Positions 23,419 to 31,329 of a stretch of DNA of 51,651 bases are shown here, piece after piece (positions within the stretch are counted from its first letter, which is position 1; each line of letters begins with the position of its first letter). This stretch comes from Eubacterium sp. GTDB lineage: Bacteria; Bacillota; Clostridia; Lachnospirales; Lachnospiraceae. Both the position numbers and the translations under genes were made by a program. Under the pieces are notes generated by a model. It was not told the DNA's origin. It did not search any database and worked only from the letters and a program-made list of their open reading frames with translations. The stretch is from positions 1-51,651 of the forward strand of contig DNFT01000110.1 in assembly GCA_003486385.1 (NCBI GenBank). The letters are read 5' to 3'.

Positions 23419-24930
23419 TTACTGTCCCTGTGTTTCTTCTGCTGATGCCGGCTGTTCCTCATTATCTGCCGTGCTGTCATCCGCTGTGTTTTGTCCGTTT
23501 TCCTGATTGTCTGCGGAAGTCTCCTGCTCCTGCGGAAGCTGCGTTCTAAGCTGTGCAAGCCTTGCCGTGACATCCGCTGCAAAGCCCGACTGCGGGAACT
23601 TAATCAGAAAATCTTCATAATAGGCTGCTGCCGCAGCTGCCGTATCATTCTCCTGTCTGCACAGACCAAGATAATATGCCGCTTCATCGTTAGTTTCATC
23701 ATATATCAATGCAGCCTCAAAATAATTGGCTGCTGAAATATAATCCTTTTCAAGAAATGCTTTCCTGCCCTGTGCATAATAGCTATCCGCACCTCCGCTG
23801 CTTGTCTCCAGCATGGTATTGTACACATCCTTAGCCGTCTGCGTAGGCAGCAATGCCACATCTATCTGCTGCAGCAATACGAGTGCCTGTGCAAAATCGT
23901 ACTTAATGTATGAAGCTGCTGCCTCTATAAGGAGAGAATACATATTGGACTCTCCATTCTCACCGGTATATCCGGAAAGCTGCTTTGAAAGATTATCCCT
24001 TTCCGTTGTAAGTGACTTAATCTGTGATTTCAGGTCAGCCATGTCAACAGAATTGGCTGCAAGCTGTTCACTGTAATCTAAGACCAGCTGGTTGTTATCA
24101 TAATTAAGACTTGATATCTTAGATGGCACTATAAGGAACCATACAAGTGCCGCCCCCAATACAACTCCAAGAAGTATGCTCAATACGGTAAAAATACCAT
24201 TGCTTGGCTCCTTGTAGGAGTTCGGAGGTATAATAACATCATGCCCCGTCACCGATGCCTGCACAGGCTTCTTCTTTTTCTTAAAGGCAGTCTCCTTAGC
24301 CTCACTCTCATTGACAAGGCTTCCATCAAGCTCCGATAAATATCTAAGAGCAAGCGTATTGTTCCTGTCGGTCTTTAACACTCTCTGGAAACACTTTCCC
24401 GCCCTGTCCGTCTGACCATCCTTCCACAGAAGAAGACCGAGCAGCAGACCTGCCTTTATAAGCTTAGGGTTCATTGTGACAACCTTCTTAAGCTGTATAA
24501 CAGCCATATCGGCTGCCCCCTCCTTGGCATACCTGAGTGATATATTGAAACGCTTAATCGCCTGATTCATCAGCTCAAGCTTGTTAGGATCATCCTGAAC
24601 CTTCTTTATATAGACCTCGGCAACATTCCTGTCCGGCTTAAGATTCTTGCTTATAACCCATTCGGACAAGGCCATAACAACCTCACCCATCTCAAAATAT
24701 ACAAGACCTAACAGATTTCTTGCCTTTATATTATTCTTATTTATGCAGAGACTTGTCCTAAGGCTCTCTACAGCACCTGTCAAATCGCGTACCTTAGCCT
24801 TCTCAAGTCCTTGATTGTAATATGTGTTGGAGGTCCTGACGACAATCCTGTAAACAGATACGTCCGCACCGCATTTTAAGCAGTAATCACTGTTGTTGTC
24901 AAGCTGGCTGTTGCATACATAACACTTCAT
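23419..24930 (-). CDS. Zinc-ribbon TPR membrane protein of unknown function
   Basis: The 503-residue protein begins with a zinc ribbon (Cys3, Cys6, Cys17, Cys20), followed by TPR-like helical repeats (about 35-205), a Lys-rich stretch, one membrane segment (about 246-268), a coiled coil (about 275-320) and a second TPR block (about 325-450). The tail is acidic and low in complexity. GGAGG six bases before the ATG fixes the start. The N-terminal half should be cytosolic and the C-terminal half outside. It follows folC and a 47-residue ORF and ends at a terminator ahead of spoIIAA. TPR scaffolds of this kind often organise membrane complexes; the partner is unknown. Confidence 0.8.
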   Translation of the reverse strand: MKCYVCNSQLDNNSDYCLKCGADVSVYRIVVRTSNTYYNQGLEKAKVRDLTGAVESLRTSLCINKNNIKARNLLGLVYFEMGEVVMALSEWVISKNLKPDRNVAEVYIKKVQDDPNKLELMNQAIKRFNISLRYAKEGAADMAVIQLKKVVTMNPKLIKAGLLLGLLLWKDGQTDRAGKCFQRVLKTDRNNTLALRYLSELDGSLVNESEAKETAFKKKKKPVQASVTGHDVIIPPNSYKEPSNGIFTVLSILLGVVLGAALVWFLIVPSKISSLNYDNNQLVLDYSEQLAANSVDMADLKSQIKSLTTERDNLSKQLSGYTGENGESNMYSLLIEAAASYIKYDFAQALVLLQQIDVALLPTQTAKDVYNTMLETSSGGADSYYAQGRKAFLEKDYISAANYFEAALIYDETNDEAAYYLGLCRQENDTAAAAAAYYEDFLIKFPQSGFAADVTARLAQLRTQLPQEQETSADNQENGQNTADDSTADNEEQPASAEETQGQ

Positions 24931-24945
24931 CCTGTTCCTCCGGCA

Positions 24946-25089
24946 CTACTTACTCTCGACGGTCTTGCTGATAATCTTATCAATAATATCTGTCACATCA
25001 ACCGTATTGTTACCATATATAGCATCCTCCGCCTCGTCAACCTCCTGACTCGGCTGAAACTTCTTAATCTCTTCATCAAAATCTATCAT
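24946..25089 (-). CDS. Small acidic ORF, 47 residues, unknown function
   Basis: An ORF encoding 47 residues, rich in Asp and Glu, with a predicted C-terminal helix. GGAGG eight bases before the ATG at 25087-25089 is a strong ribosome site. It fits tightly between folC (stop at 25135) and the TPR gene (start at 24930), so it is probably translated as part of that operon. I do not recognise a family. Confidence 0.55.
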   Translation of the reverse strand: MIDFDEEIKKFQPSQEVDEAEDAIYGNNTVDVTDIIDKIISKTVESK

Positions 25090-25134
25090 TGTCAAATCCT
25101 CCATGCCACCGTCCGGCGATGACAAAAACATACT

Positions 25135-26439
25135 CTAGCCTTCTTCCGGTGCACCTGCTATTCTCTTAATTTCTCCTACAAGATACAGCGAACCTGCTAT
25201 GAACACCCTGTCCCCATCCTTTTTCAGAGACATAACCTTCGCAAATGCAGCCGAAGCTGTCTCCTCCTGAAATACAGGCTTATCCGTATACTTAATAAAA
25301 GTCTCCAAAAACACTTCCGCCGGCATTGCACGGTTAGTGTACTCAACCGTACATACGACATACTCGTCAAATGCCTCCGAATCGCATATCTCCTTAATCA
25401 TTGTATCATACGCCTTGTCGGCAACCGCAGAGAACATAAGTATCTGCTTCCTGTCCTTCATCGCCTTTGCAGTCTCGAGAAAAGCCCTTATTCCGTCCTC
25501 ATTGTGTGCCCCATCTACATACACATCAGGGCAAAGCTCCTCCATGCGCCCTTCCCAGAAGGCTGTTGTGATTCCGGTATGTATCTGCTCGTCCGAAAGC
25601 CTGATACCATCATCTTCCTTAGAAAGCCATGCAAGTGCCGTCGCCGCAAGCGATGAATTCCACACCTGATAAAGTGCTGCACTCGATACTGAAAAGCTTT
25701 CATTTTTATAATATCTGTTATTCAGACAAAAATCAATAAATTTACCTTTTTTTTCAATGGATGACACATTGTCAGAGGTAATTACTTCAAACGGAGCTTT
25801 TTTCTGCTCCGCAGCAGCTTCAATAACTCCCCTTACCCTGCTGTCCCCACCATAAAATACCAATGGTACTCCGGGCTTAATTATTCCCGCTTTTTCCGAT
25901 GCAATCTCCTCAATGGTGTTTCCAAGGACATGCATATGATCCATGCTGACACTTGTTATAACCGTCATAAGAGGCTTTTTTACCACATTCGTGGAATCTA
26001 ATCTTCCGCCCATCCCCGTCTCAAGAACTATGTACTGTACCTTCTGCTCCTTGAACACAAGCATAGCCATTCCGAACAAGAACTCAAAATAAGCCGGATG
26101 CTTTCCACCCGACTGCTCCATCCTGTGTGCCGCCTCAAGAACTCTTTCGTATGCGCTCTCAAAAATATCATCTGAAACCGGCACATCGTCTATCTGTATT
26201 CTCTCATTAATCTTTACAAGATGCGGAGAGATAAAAAGACCGGTCTTATACCCTGCCCTTACCAGTGTGTTGGATATATATGAACACACTGAACCTTTTC
26301 CGTTGGTTCCTGCGACATGAATAATCTTCATGTCATCGGTATCTATTCCTAATTCTTTCAATAAAATCTCTGTATTTCTAAGCTCCGTTTTCCCTGCGAA
26401 CTTTGGAATGGAGTTAATATATTCTTCTGCCTTTGTCAT
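25135..26439 (-). CDS. folC: Folylpolyglutamate synthase / dihydrofolate synthase
   Basis: It adds glutamate to folates and, in many bacteria, also makes dihydrofolate from dihydropteroate. The 434-residue protein has the Mur-ligase-type P-loop GTNGKGS at 44-50, the FISPHL stretch after it, and ETGMGGRLDSTN further on, all typical of FolC. AAGGAAA precedes the ATG. It heads a minus-strand unit with the 47-residue ORF and the TPR gene, behind a good promoter at 26497-26525. Confidence 0.95.
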   Translation of the reverse strand: MTKAEEYINSIPKFAGKTELRNTEILLKELGIDTDDMKIIHVAGTNGKGSVCSYISNTLVRAGYKTGLFISPHLVKINERIQIDDVPVSDDIFESAYERVLEAAHRMEQSGGKHPAYFEFLFGMAMLVFKEQKVQYIVLETGMGGRLDSTNVVKKPLMTVITSVSMDHMHVLGNTIEEIASEKAGIIKPGVPLVFYGGDSRVRGVIEAAAEQKKAPFEVITSDNVSSIEKKGKFIDFCLNNRYYKNESFSVSSAALYQVWNSSLAATALAWLSKEDDGIRLSDEQIHTGITTAFWEGRMEELCPDVYVDGAHNEDGIRAFLETAKAMKDRKQILMFSAVADKAYDTMIKEICDSEAFDEYVVCTVEYTNRAMPAEVFLETFIKYTDKPVFQEETASAAFAKVMSLKKDGDRVFIAGSLYLVGEIKRIAGAPEEG

Positions 26440-26496
26440 ACAAGCTTTCCTTCATTTCCATTCTAAAAAGAATAATGTAAATATCAATACCTTGTT

Positions 26497-26525
26497 ATCT
26501 TATCCCTTTTATAGTGGAAGTGCAA
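26497..26525 (-). promoter_or_regulatory. Promoter of the folC unit
   Basis: Minus-strand TTGCAC (26520-26525) and TAAGAT (26497-26502) are 17 bases apart, about 60 bases ahead of the folC start. A second candidate (TTGATA, 16 bases, TAGAAT) lies closer to the gene. Confidence 0.55.
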
Positions 26526-26605
26526 CAAAATTTTATCGCAAAATACGACAAAAGACACCCTGCTGCTCATCCCCCCTGCCTTATATGGTAATGCACAGCA
26601 AAGCT

Positions 26606-27307
26606 CTAGCAGAAGCAGCCTCCGCACATCATATTGAGACAGCACATTTTTGTGAGGCAGCTGCTGCACTCATTCGCCTGATACACCTGTCCTCCGTACA
26701 CACGTCCCATATCAGCATACCAGTCCGTTCCGTTCTCCATGGCAGAGGCAAACTGTGCGTACTCCGTATTCCCCGGTTCAAGCTGGTGAGCCATCTTAGC
26801 ATCCTCCTTGGCGTTGACCATGTTTCCAAGTCCTCTGTTCGCCATAGCGTGAAGATAATACCAGCGCGCACTATGCTCAGATATATCATTCAGAACATTC
26901 ATAGCCTCCTTATAGTAGCCGTGGCTGAGATAATCCATCGCCGCATTAAGATGCTGTGTCTGTGCATCCTGCCCTGTGGTGCGCCCACTCTGATACCCTC
27001 CAAAGCCTCCGAAGCCTCCAAAGCCTCCGAAGCCTCCGAAGCCTCCAAACGGATTCTGCCCATAGGCTCCGCCCTGATTATAGCTCCTGTCATCATAACC
27101 ATAAGCTGATGTATGATTTTCCTTTGCCTTCACAATCTGGTCATACGCAGCCTGAACTTCCTTAAACTTCTCCTCAGCCGCCGCCTTGTCAGGGTTGTTG
27201 ATATTGGCATCCGGGTGATACTTTCTGCTAAGCCTTCTATATGCTTTTTTTATTTCTTCATCAGTGGCATTAGGAGATACTCCCAGCACACTATATGGAT
27301 CTCTCAT
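26606..27307 (-). CDS. DnaJ-domain protein with Gly-Gly-Phe repeats and a Cys-rich tail
   Basis: A 233-residue J-domain protein. The J domain (about 3-62) carries the HPD motif at 31-33 needed to stimulate DnaK. It is followed by six Gly-Gly-Phe/Tyr repeats (88-105), a helical TPR-like segment (about 118-195) and a 20-residue tail with seven Cys (214-233). It lacks the classical DnaJ zinc centre and C-terminal domains, so it is a specialised co-chaperone. GGAGAG four bases before the ATG at 27305-27307 fixes the start. It overlaps the end of the DUF5685 gene by 17 bases, implying coupling. Confidence 0.85.
   Translation of the reverse strand: MRDPYSVLGVSPNATDEEIKKAYRRLSRKYHPDANINNPDKAAAEEKFKEVQAAYDQIVKAKENHTSAYGYDDRSYNQGGAYGQNPFGGFGGFGGFGGFGGFGGYQSGRTTGQDAQTQHLNAAMDYLSHGYYKEAMNVLNDISEHSARWYYLHAMANRGLGNMVNAKEDAKMAHQLEPGNTEYAQFASAMENGTDWYADMGRVYGGQVYQANECSSCLTKMCCLNMMCGGCFC
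26997..27050 (-). repeat. Six tandem 9-bp units coding for Gly-Gly-Phe
   Basis: Units of the form CCTCCRAAR on the plus strand repeat six times without interruption inside the J-domain gene. The reading frame is kept by the 9-base period, so copy number can change without a frameshift. Confidence 0.9.
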
Positions 27308-28148
27308 TTTTCTCTCCATTCCGTGGTTTTGTTTTTTCGTTGTACTTTCCCCATATACCCGAATACAGAATATTTCTGAGAATATCCGTATTTTCCAATA
27401 TCGGAAGCTTCTCAAAACCTGCCGCTGCTCCTGCTCCCATCATCATGAGCATATCATAAGCCTTAGCCTCAATCTGTTCTTTACTCCAGCCTGCCTTTAT
27501 AAGCTGCCTGAGCGGATTATAATTGCCATCCCTCTCATCCTTATCAAGGTCATCATAAGCATCCATAAGATATATAAATTTTCCAAGGTAAAAGCCAAGC
27601 TGCTTTAGGTATTCCGACCACTCATCCTGCTTAAAGCACAACAGCTCTGCCATCATCCTTCCCGTACAGCCAGCAACCTTGTCAAAATCCTTCTCATTGG
27701 CATTTTCACACGCCTTGTTCTCAACAATATATGTCTTTATCGCCTTCGCCTGCCTTGGATTCTCCATGACGGCTCTACGGCACCTTCTTTTTAACAGTCC
27801 TGCCATGATAAGCGCCTTATAGTCCCTGTCATCCTCCCAGTCATCAAGAAGCTTATAGTAGGTAAGCAGCATATTCATATCTGCACCGTAGTCCGAAAAG
27901 CGATTGTATATTATATCGTGCTTCGCCGCCGGGTGCACCATGCAGTGTTCCTTCATGCGGACACTCTTCTCCTCATAGAGACTGGTGAGCAGCAGCGTTA
28001 CAAACGTCATATCATAAGTGAGTGTAAACTGTCCAAGCCTCCCATAGCGCTTCTTTAGCGCATGGCATAAGCCACAGTAAAATGCATGATATTTATCGTA
28101 GTCCTTAACCTTCAGCTCTGCCTTATTAATAGTAACATAACCAAACAT
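27291..28148 (-). CDS. DUF5685 family protein
   Basis: A 285-residue, mostly helical, soluble protein of a family found mainly in Clostridia. Visible features are a Cys pair near 25-28 (CGLC), an Asp-rich motif DDWEDD at 102-107 and a second one (Asp196, Asp199, Asp200, Asp202, Asp204, then Gly208, Tyr210, Pro212). The spacing of the second resembles the DxxxD...GxxYxP motif of squalene/phytoene synthases; this is my reading, not an established assignment. The start overlaps the previous gene by one base (TGATG). With the zinc-ribbon membrane protein and the J-domain protein it forms a tight three-gene unit. Function unknown. Confidence 0.75.
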   Translation of the reverse strand: MFGYVTINKAELKVKDYDKYHAFYCGLCHALKKRYGRLGQFTLTYDMTFVTLLLTSLYEEKSVRMKEHCMVHPAAKHDIIYNRFSDYGADMNMLLTYYKLLDDWEDDRDYKALIMAGLLKRRCRRAVMENPRQAKAIKTYIVENKACENANEKDFDKVAGCTGRMMAELLCFKQDEWSEYLKQLGFYLGKFIYLMDAYDDLDKDERDGNYNPLRQLIKAGWSKEQIEAKAYDMLMMMGAGAAAGFEKLPILENTDILRNILYSGIWGKYNEKTKPRNGEKNERSI

Positions 28149-28561
28149 CAGCTCACCTTTATAAATTCATTTTTGCACTTAGGACAGGTTATGCATATCC
28201 TGCCCTTTCCCTTAGGAACTCTTATATTCTGTCCACATTTCTTACATCTGTATATGTGGTGTGTCTTTCTCTCCTTGAAGCGGAGCTTCCATGTGTTGAA
28301 CCATCCCCTGATGTGCTTCGTGCATCCGACATACATCAGATTTTCCTTATATCTTTTCTGCGTGTTCTTAGAAAGCATGCGGAAATAGGAATATATAAGA
28401 CAGGCTAATGCCAGCACATACATAAAGTTTCCCGCAAAAATTGACAAAAGCAGGAAAGCTATGGAACATCCAAACAAAAACCGGTTAAACTGGTCTACTC
28501 CATACCTTCCCTGCATAAAGCGGTACATTTTTGAGCGAAAGTTATTCATAAAGTTTCCCAT
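28148..28561 (-). CDS. Membrane protein with C-terminal zinc ribbon
   Basis: A 137-residue protein with two adjacent membrane segments (about 29-60), a basic stretch and a C-terminal zinc ribbon (Cys106, Cys109, Cys126, Cys129) of the rubredoxin-like type. The start is uncertain: I use the ATG at 28559-28561; an ATG four codons later has GGGAA upstream, and the open frame continues to 28753 through an inverted repeat without a ribosome site. It is first of a coupled three-gene unit with DUF5685 and the J-domain protein. Function unknown. Confidence 0.65.
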   Translation of the reverse strand: MGNFMNNFRSKMYRFMQGRYGVDQFNRFLFGCSIAFLLLSIFAGNFMYVLALACLIYSYFRMLSKNTQKRYKENLMYVGCTKHIRGWFNTWKLRFKERKTHHIYRCKKCGQNIRVPKGKGRICITCPKCKNEFIKVS

Positions 28562-28576
28562 ACAGCGTGTGTGTCT

Positions 28577-28923
28577 CCTTTTAAATATTATATCACCGAT
28601 ATCCGGGTGTAAAAGCATGCCTAGTCTATTAGTGTATAACGTATTATGTATGTACGTTTCGGCTCCGTTGTCCGAAGCAAGATGTTCTAAGGGCTCTGAT
28701 AAAGGCTTTCTATTCGTCCGCCACCGAAGCAAAGCATACATCCATGTATGCATTGCTTCTAAAGCAGCATCCGTGCTGCTTTTGGCTAGGCAGCTTACAG
28801 AGCCCTAAGAACATCTAAGCTTCTCCCAAAGTCGTCGAAATGTACATACATAATACGTTATACACAGCCAAGTCTGTAATGCATGTTTTTACACCCTGAT
28901 TTTTAGATAATGATTTAAGTCAA
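28577..28923. repeat. Long imperfect inverted repeat with internal hairpins (MITE or structured RNA)
   Basis: Left arm 28577-28698 and right arm 28798-28923 are largely complementary. The strongest blocks are 28632-28655 with 28842-28865 (24 bases, perfect), 28681-28698 with 28798-28815 (one mismatch) and 28603-28620 with 28881-28898 (two mismatches). Between the arms lie two more hairpins, 28726-28759 (16-bp arms, one mismatch) and 28761-28782 (9-bp arms, perfect). The element fills most of the gap between hisC and the zinc-ribbon membrane gene. No ORF with a ribosome site is seen inside it, and I recognise no known RNA class. Confidence 0.85.
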
Positions 28924-29024
28924 GATATAAGATAGCACATTCTGCGGGAAAAGTCTGTTAAATAAGTATAAACTTATATTAATGTTAAATTAACTGTATC
29001 GTCATGTCCGTGGCGAGCTTCGGG

Positions 29025-30092
29025 TCAGGCGCCCTGGATTTCACGGACGGCTTCGTAGAAGCGTTCCATCTCCTCGTCCGTTCCGATGGTTATTCTCAGG
29101 TGGTCTTTTACTCTGTCACCTGTGAAATAGCGGACATAGATGTTGCGCTTTTTAAGCTCCTCAAAAAGCTCCTTCGCCGTTATCTTCGACGGCCTGGCAA
29201 AGATGAAGTTGGTCTTTGAGTCCGGGAAGGTAAATCCAAGTTCTCTCAGTCTTACCTTGGCATTCTCCCTTGTATTTACAATCTTAGCGACTGTCTCATT
29301 AAAATAATCCTTGTCGGCAAGCACGGCAGCGCCAAGCTCTATAGCCGCCATATTCATTGTGTACGAATTGTAGGAATATTTTACATCATTGAGAGCCTTT
29401 ATAAGCTCCTCCCCTCCGATTGCATAGCCGATTCTGAGTCCCGCCATTGAACGCGATTTAGAGTAGGTTCTGACCACCAGAAGGTTATCGTATTCGTCAA
29501 GGAGCGTGAGTGCACTCTTTCCCCCGAAATCAATATATGCCTCATCCACGATTACTATAACATCCCGGTTGGCATCAAGGATTTTTCTCACATTGTCAAG
29601 CTCCAGATAGACGCCCGTCGGTGCATTGGGATTAGGAAAAACGATTCCGCCGTTAGTCCTCATGTAGTCCTCCGGCTTAATGTTAAAGCTCCCGTCAAGC
29701 ATAGGACGCTCATAAGGAATCTTAAACAAATCCGCCCACACATCATAGAAAGAATAGCTCACATCCGGGAAAAGCACCGGCTTATCCGAATTAAAGAACG
29801 TGAGGAATGACATCGCAATAACATCATCCGAACCTACTCCGACAAAAACCTGCTTATCGCTGACTCCATACTCAGCCGCCAATGCCTTCACAAGCTTCGT
29901 TGCCGCCGGATCCGGGTAAAGGCGGTAATTCTCCATATCCATCTGCTCAGCCGCGCGTCTCGCAAGCGGTGACGGCGGATAAGGATTCTCATTCGTGTTG
30001 AGCTTTATAAGCTGTCCCTCCACCTTCGGCTGCTCCCCCGGAACATACGGCACAACCCTGCGAATATTACCTCTCCATTTCTTATCACTCAT
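29025..30092 (-). CDS. hisC: Histidinol-phosphate aminotransferase
   Basis: A PLP-dependent fold type I enzyme that converts imidazole-acetol phosphate to histidinol phosphate in histidine synthesis. The 355-residue protein has LNTNENPYPPSP near the N-terminus, NPNAPTG, DEAYIDF, and the PLP lysine in the segment TYSKSRSMAGLRIGYA. GGAGG seven or eight bases before the ATG fixes the start. It lies 18 bases after a second aminotransferase gene, so they share a transcript; no other his gene is nearby. Confidence 0.92.
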   Translation of the reverse strand: MSDKKWRGNIRRVVPYVPGEQPKVEGQLIKLNTNENPYPPSPLARRAAEQMDMENYRLYPDPAATKLVKALAAEYGVSDKQVFVGVGSDDVIAMSFLTFFNSDKPVLFPDVSYSFYDVWADLFKIPYERPMLDGSFNIKPEDYMRTNGGIVFPNPNAPTGVYLELDNVRKILDANRDVIVIVDEAYIDFGGKSALTLLDEYDNLLVVRTYSKSRSMAGLRIGYAIGGEELIKALNDVKYSYNSYTMNMAAIELGAAVLADKDYFNETVAKIVNTRENAKVRLRELGFTFPDSKTNFIFARPSKITAKELFEELKKRNIYVRYFTGDRVKDHLRITIGTDEEMERFYEAVREIQGA

Positions 30093-30110
30093 CTTTATGT
30101 CCTCCTATGC

Positions 30111-31304
30111 TTATCCCTCTATTCCAAGCTCCTTAGCCACAAGCGCGAACTTCGGCAGTGCGTTCATTATAGTATCATAAGAAACACAATATGCGATTCT
30201 CACATACCCCGCGCACGCAAATGAGCTTCCCGGAACAATGAGAATGTTATATTTCTTTGCCGTCTCCACAAGCTTCTTCTCGTCCTTGTCCGGTGCCTTG
30301 ACCCACAGATAGAACGCGCCCTGAGGCTTAATGCACTCAAAGCCAAGCTTCGTAAGACCGTCATAGAGTGCCCTGCGGTTCTTATCGTAGGCTTCCACAT
30401 TGACCTCAGCGTCAAGACATCTCGCCACCGCGCGCTGCATAAGTGTAGGCGCATTCACGAAGCCCAGTATTCTCGTGGCAACGCCCGCCGCCGACTGCAG
30501 CATCCCGGCATCCACCACCTCATCCGGAATCACAAGATACCCTATTCTCTCGCCCGGAAGCGACAAGGATTTGCTGAATGAATATCCTACAATCGTATTG
30601 TCATAATATTTTGTAAGGAAAGGAACCGTGACACCATCGTACACAAGCTCACGATATGGTTCATCGGCTATAAGATAAATCTCTGTGCCGTACTCCTTCT
30701 GCTTCTTGTCCATAATTGCGGCAATTTTCTTGATTGTAGCTTCAGAATATACAACTCCCGACGGATTGTTAGGGTTGTTGACGATAACAGCCTTCGTCTT
30801 AGGTGTTACAGCCGCCTCAAAGGCTTCCATATCAGGCATGAAGGTAGCCTCATCCGGTGCAACCTCCACAAGCCTTCCGTCATAATTTGCCACATAGGAA
30901 CGGTACTCGCCAAAGTATGGAGCAAAAGCGATGACCTCATCGCCGATATTTAAAAGTGACTTGAATATGACATTCAGACCACCTGCTGCCCCCACGGTCA
31001 TAATAATATTCTCAAATGTGAAATGCGTCCCGAATCTCTTATTAAGATTCTCCGCAACCGCACCTCTCACATCCGCATAGCCCGGATTACTTGTATATCC
31101 ATGTAGAAACGTGCTCTCCTCCTCATCGACAATCGCCTTTATCGCCTCATTGACCTCCTTCGGTGCCGGCACATTGGGATTTCCAAGACTGAAATCATAT
31201 ACATTCTCAGCCCCATACTGTGCCGCAAGCTTCTTTCCCTCCTCAAACATGGCTCTTATCACCGAGCTGCCCTTTACAAGGCCTACCATTCTCTCCGAAA
31301 TCAT
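30111..31304 (-). CDS. PLP-dependent class I/II aminotransferase, probably aspartate-type
   Basis: A 397-residue fold type I aminotransferase. It shows FSLGNPN in the N-terminal part, NNPNNPSG, ADEPYRE, and the PLP lysine within SFSKSLSLPGERIGY. These fit the broad aspartate/tyrosine aminotransferase group, and substrate cannot be fixed by eye. AGGAGG five bases or so before the ATG supports the start. It is directly upstream of hisC and 25 bases from the ABC exporter gene, so the three may be one transcript. Confidence 0.85.
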   Translation of the reverse strand: MISERMVGLVKGSSVIRAMFEEGKKLAAQYGAENVYDFSLGNPNVPAPKEVNEAIKAIVDEEESTFLHGYTSNPGYADVRGAVAENLNKRFGTHFTFENIIMTVGAAGGLNVIFKSLLNIGDEVIAFAPYFGEYRSYVANYDGRLVEVAPDEATFMPDMEAFEAAVTPKTKAVIVNNPNNPSGVVYSEATIKKIAAIMDKKQKEYGTEIYLIADEPYRELVYDGVTVPFLTKYYDNTIVGYSFSKSLSLPGERIGYLVIPDEVVDAGMLQSAAGVATRILGFVNAPTLMQRAVARCLDAEVNVEAYDKNRRALYDGLTKLGFECIKPQGAFYLWVKAPDKDEKKLVETAKKYNILIVPGSSFACAGYVRIAYCVSYDTIMNALPKFALVAKELGIEG

Positions 31305-31329
31305 ACCGGTTCCTCCTTCTATTATTTTA

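Noticed and set aside
26997..27050. Possible CRISPR-like or intergenic tandem repeat
   Set aside because: It is an in-frame 9-bp coding repeat for Gly-Gly-Phe within a gene, with no spacers.
28562..28753. N-terminal extension of the zinc-ribbon membrane protein
   Set aside because: It would translate through the long inverted repeat without a ribosome site; starts at or below 28561 are more credible.
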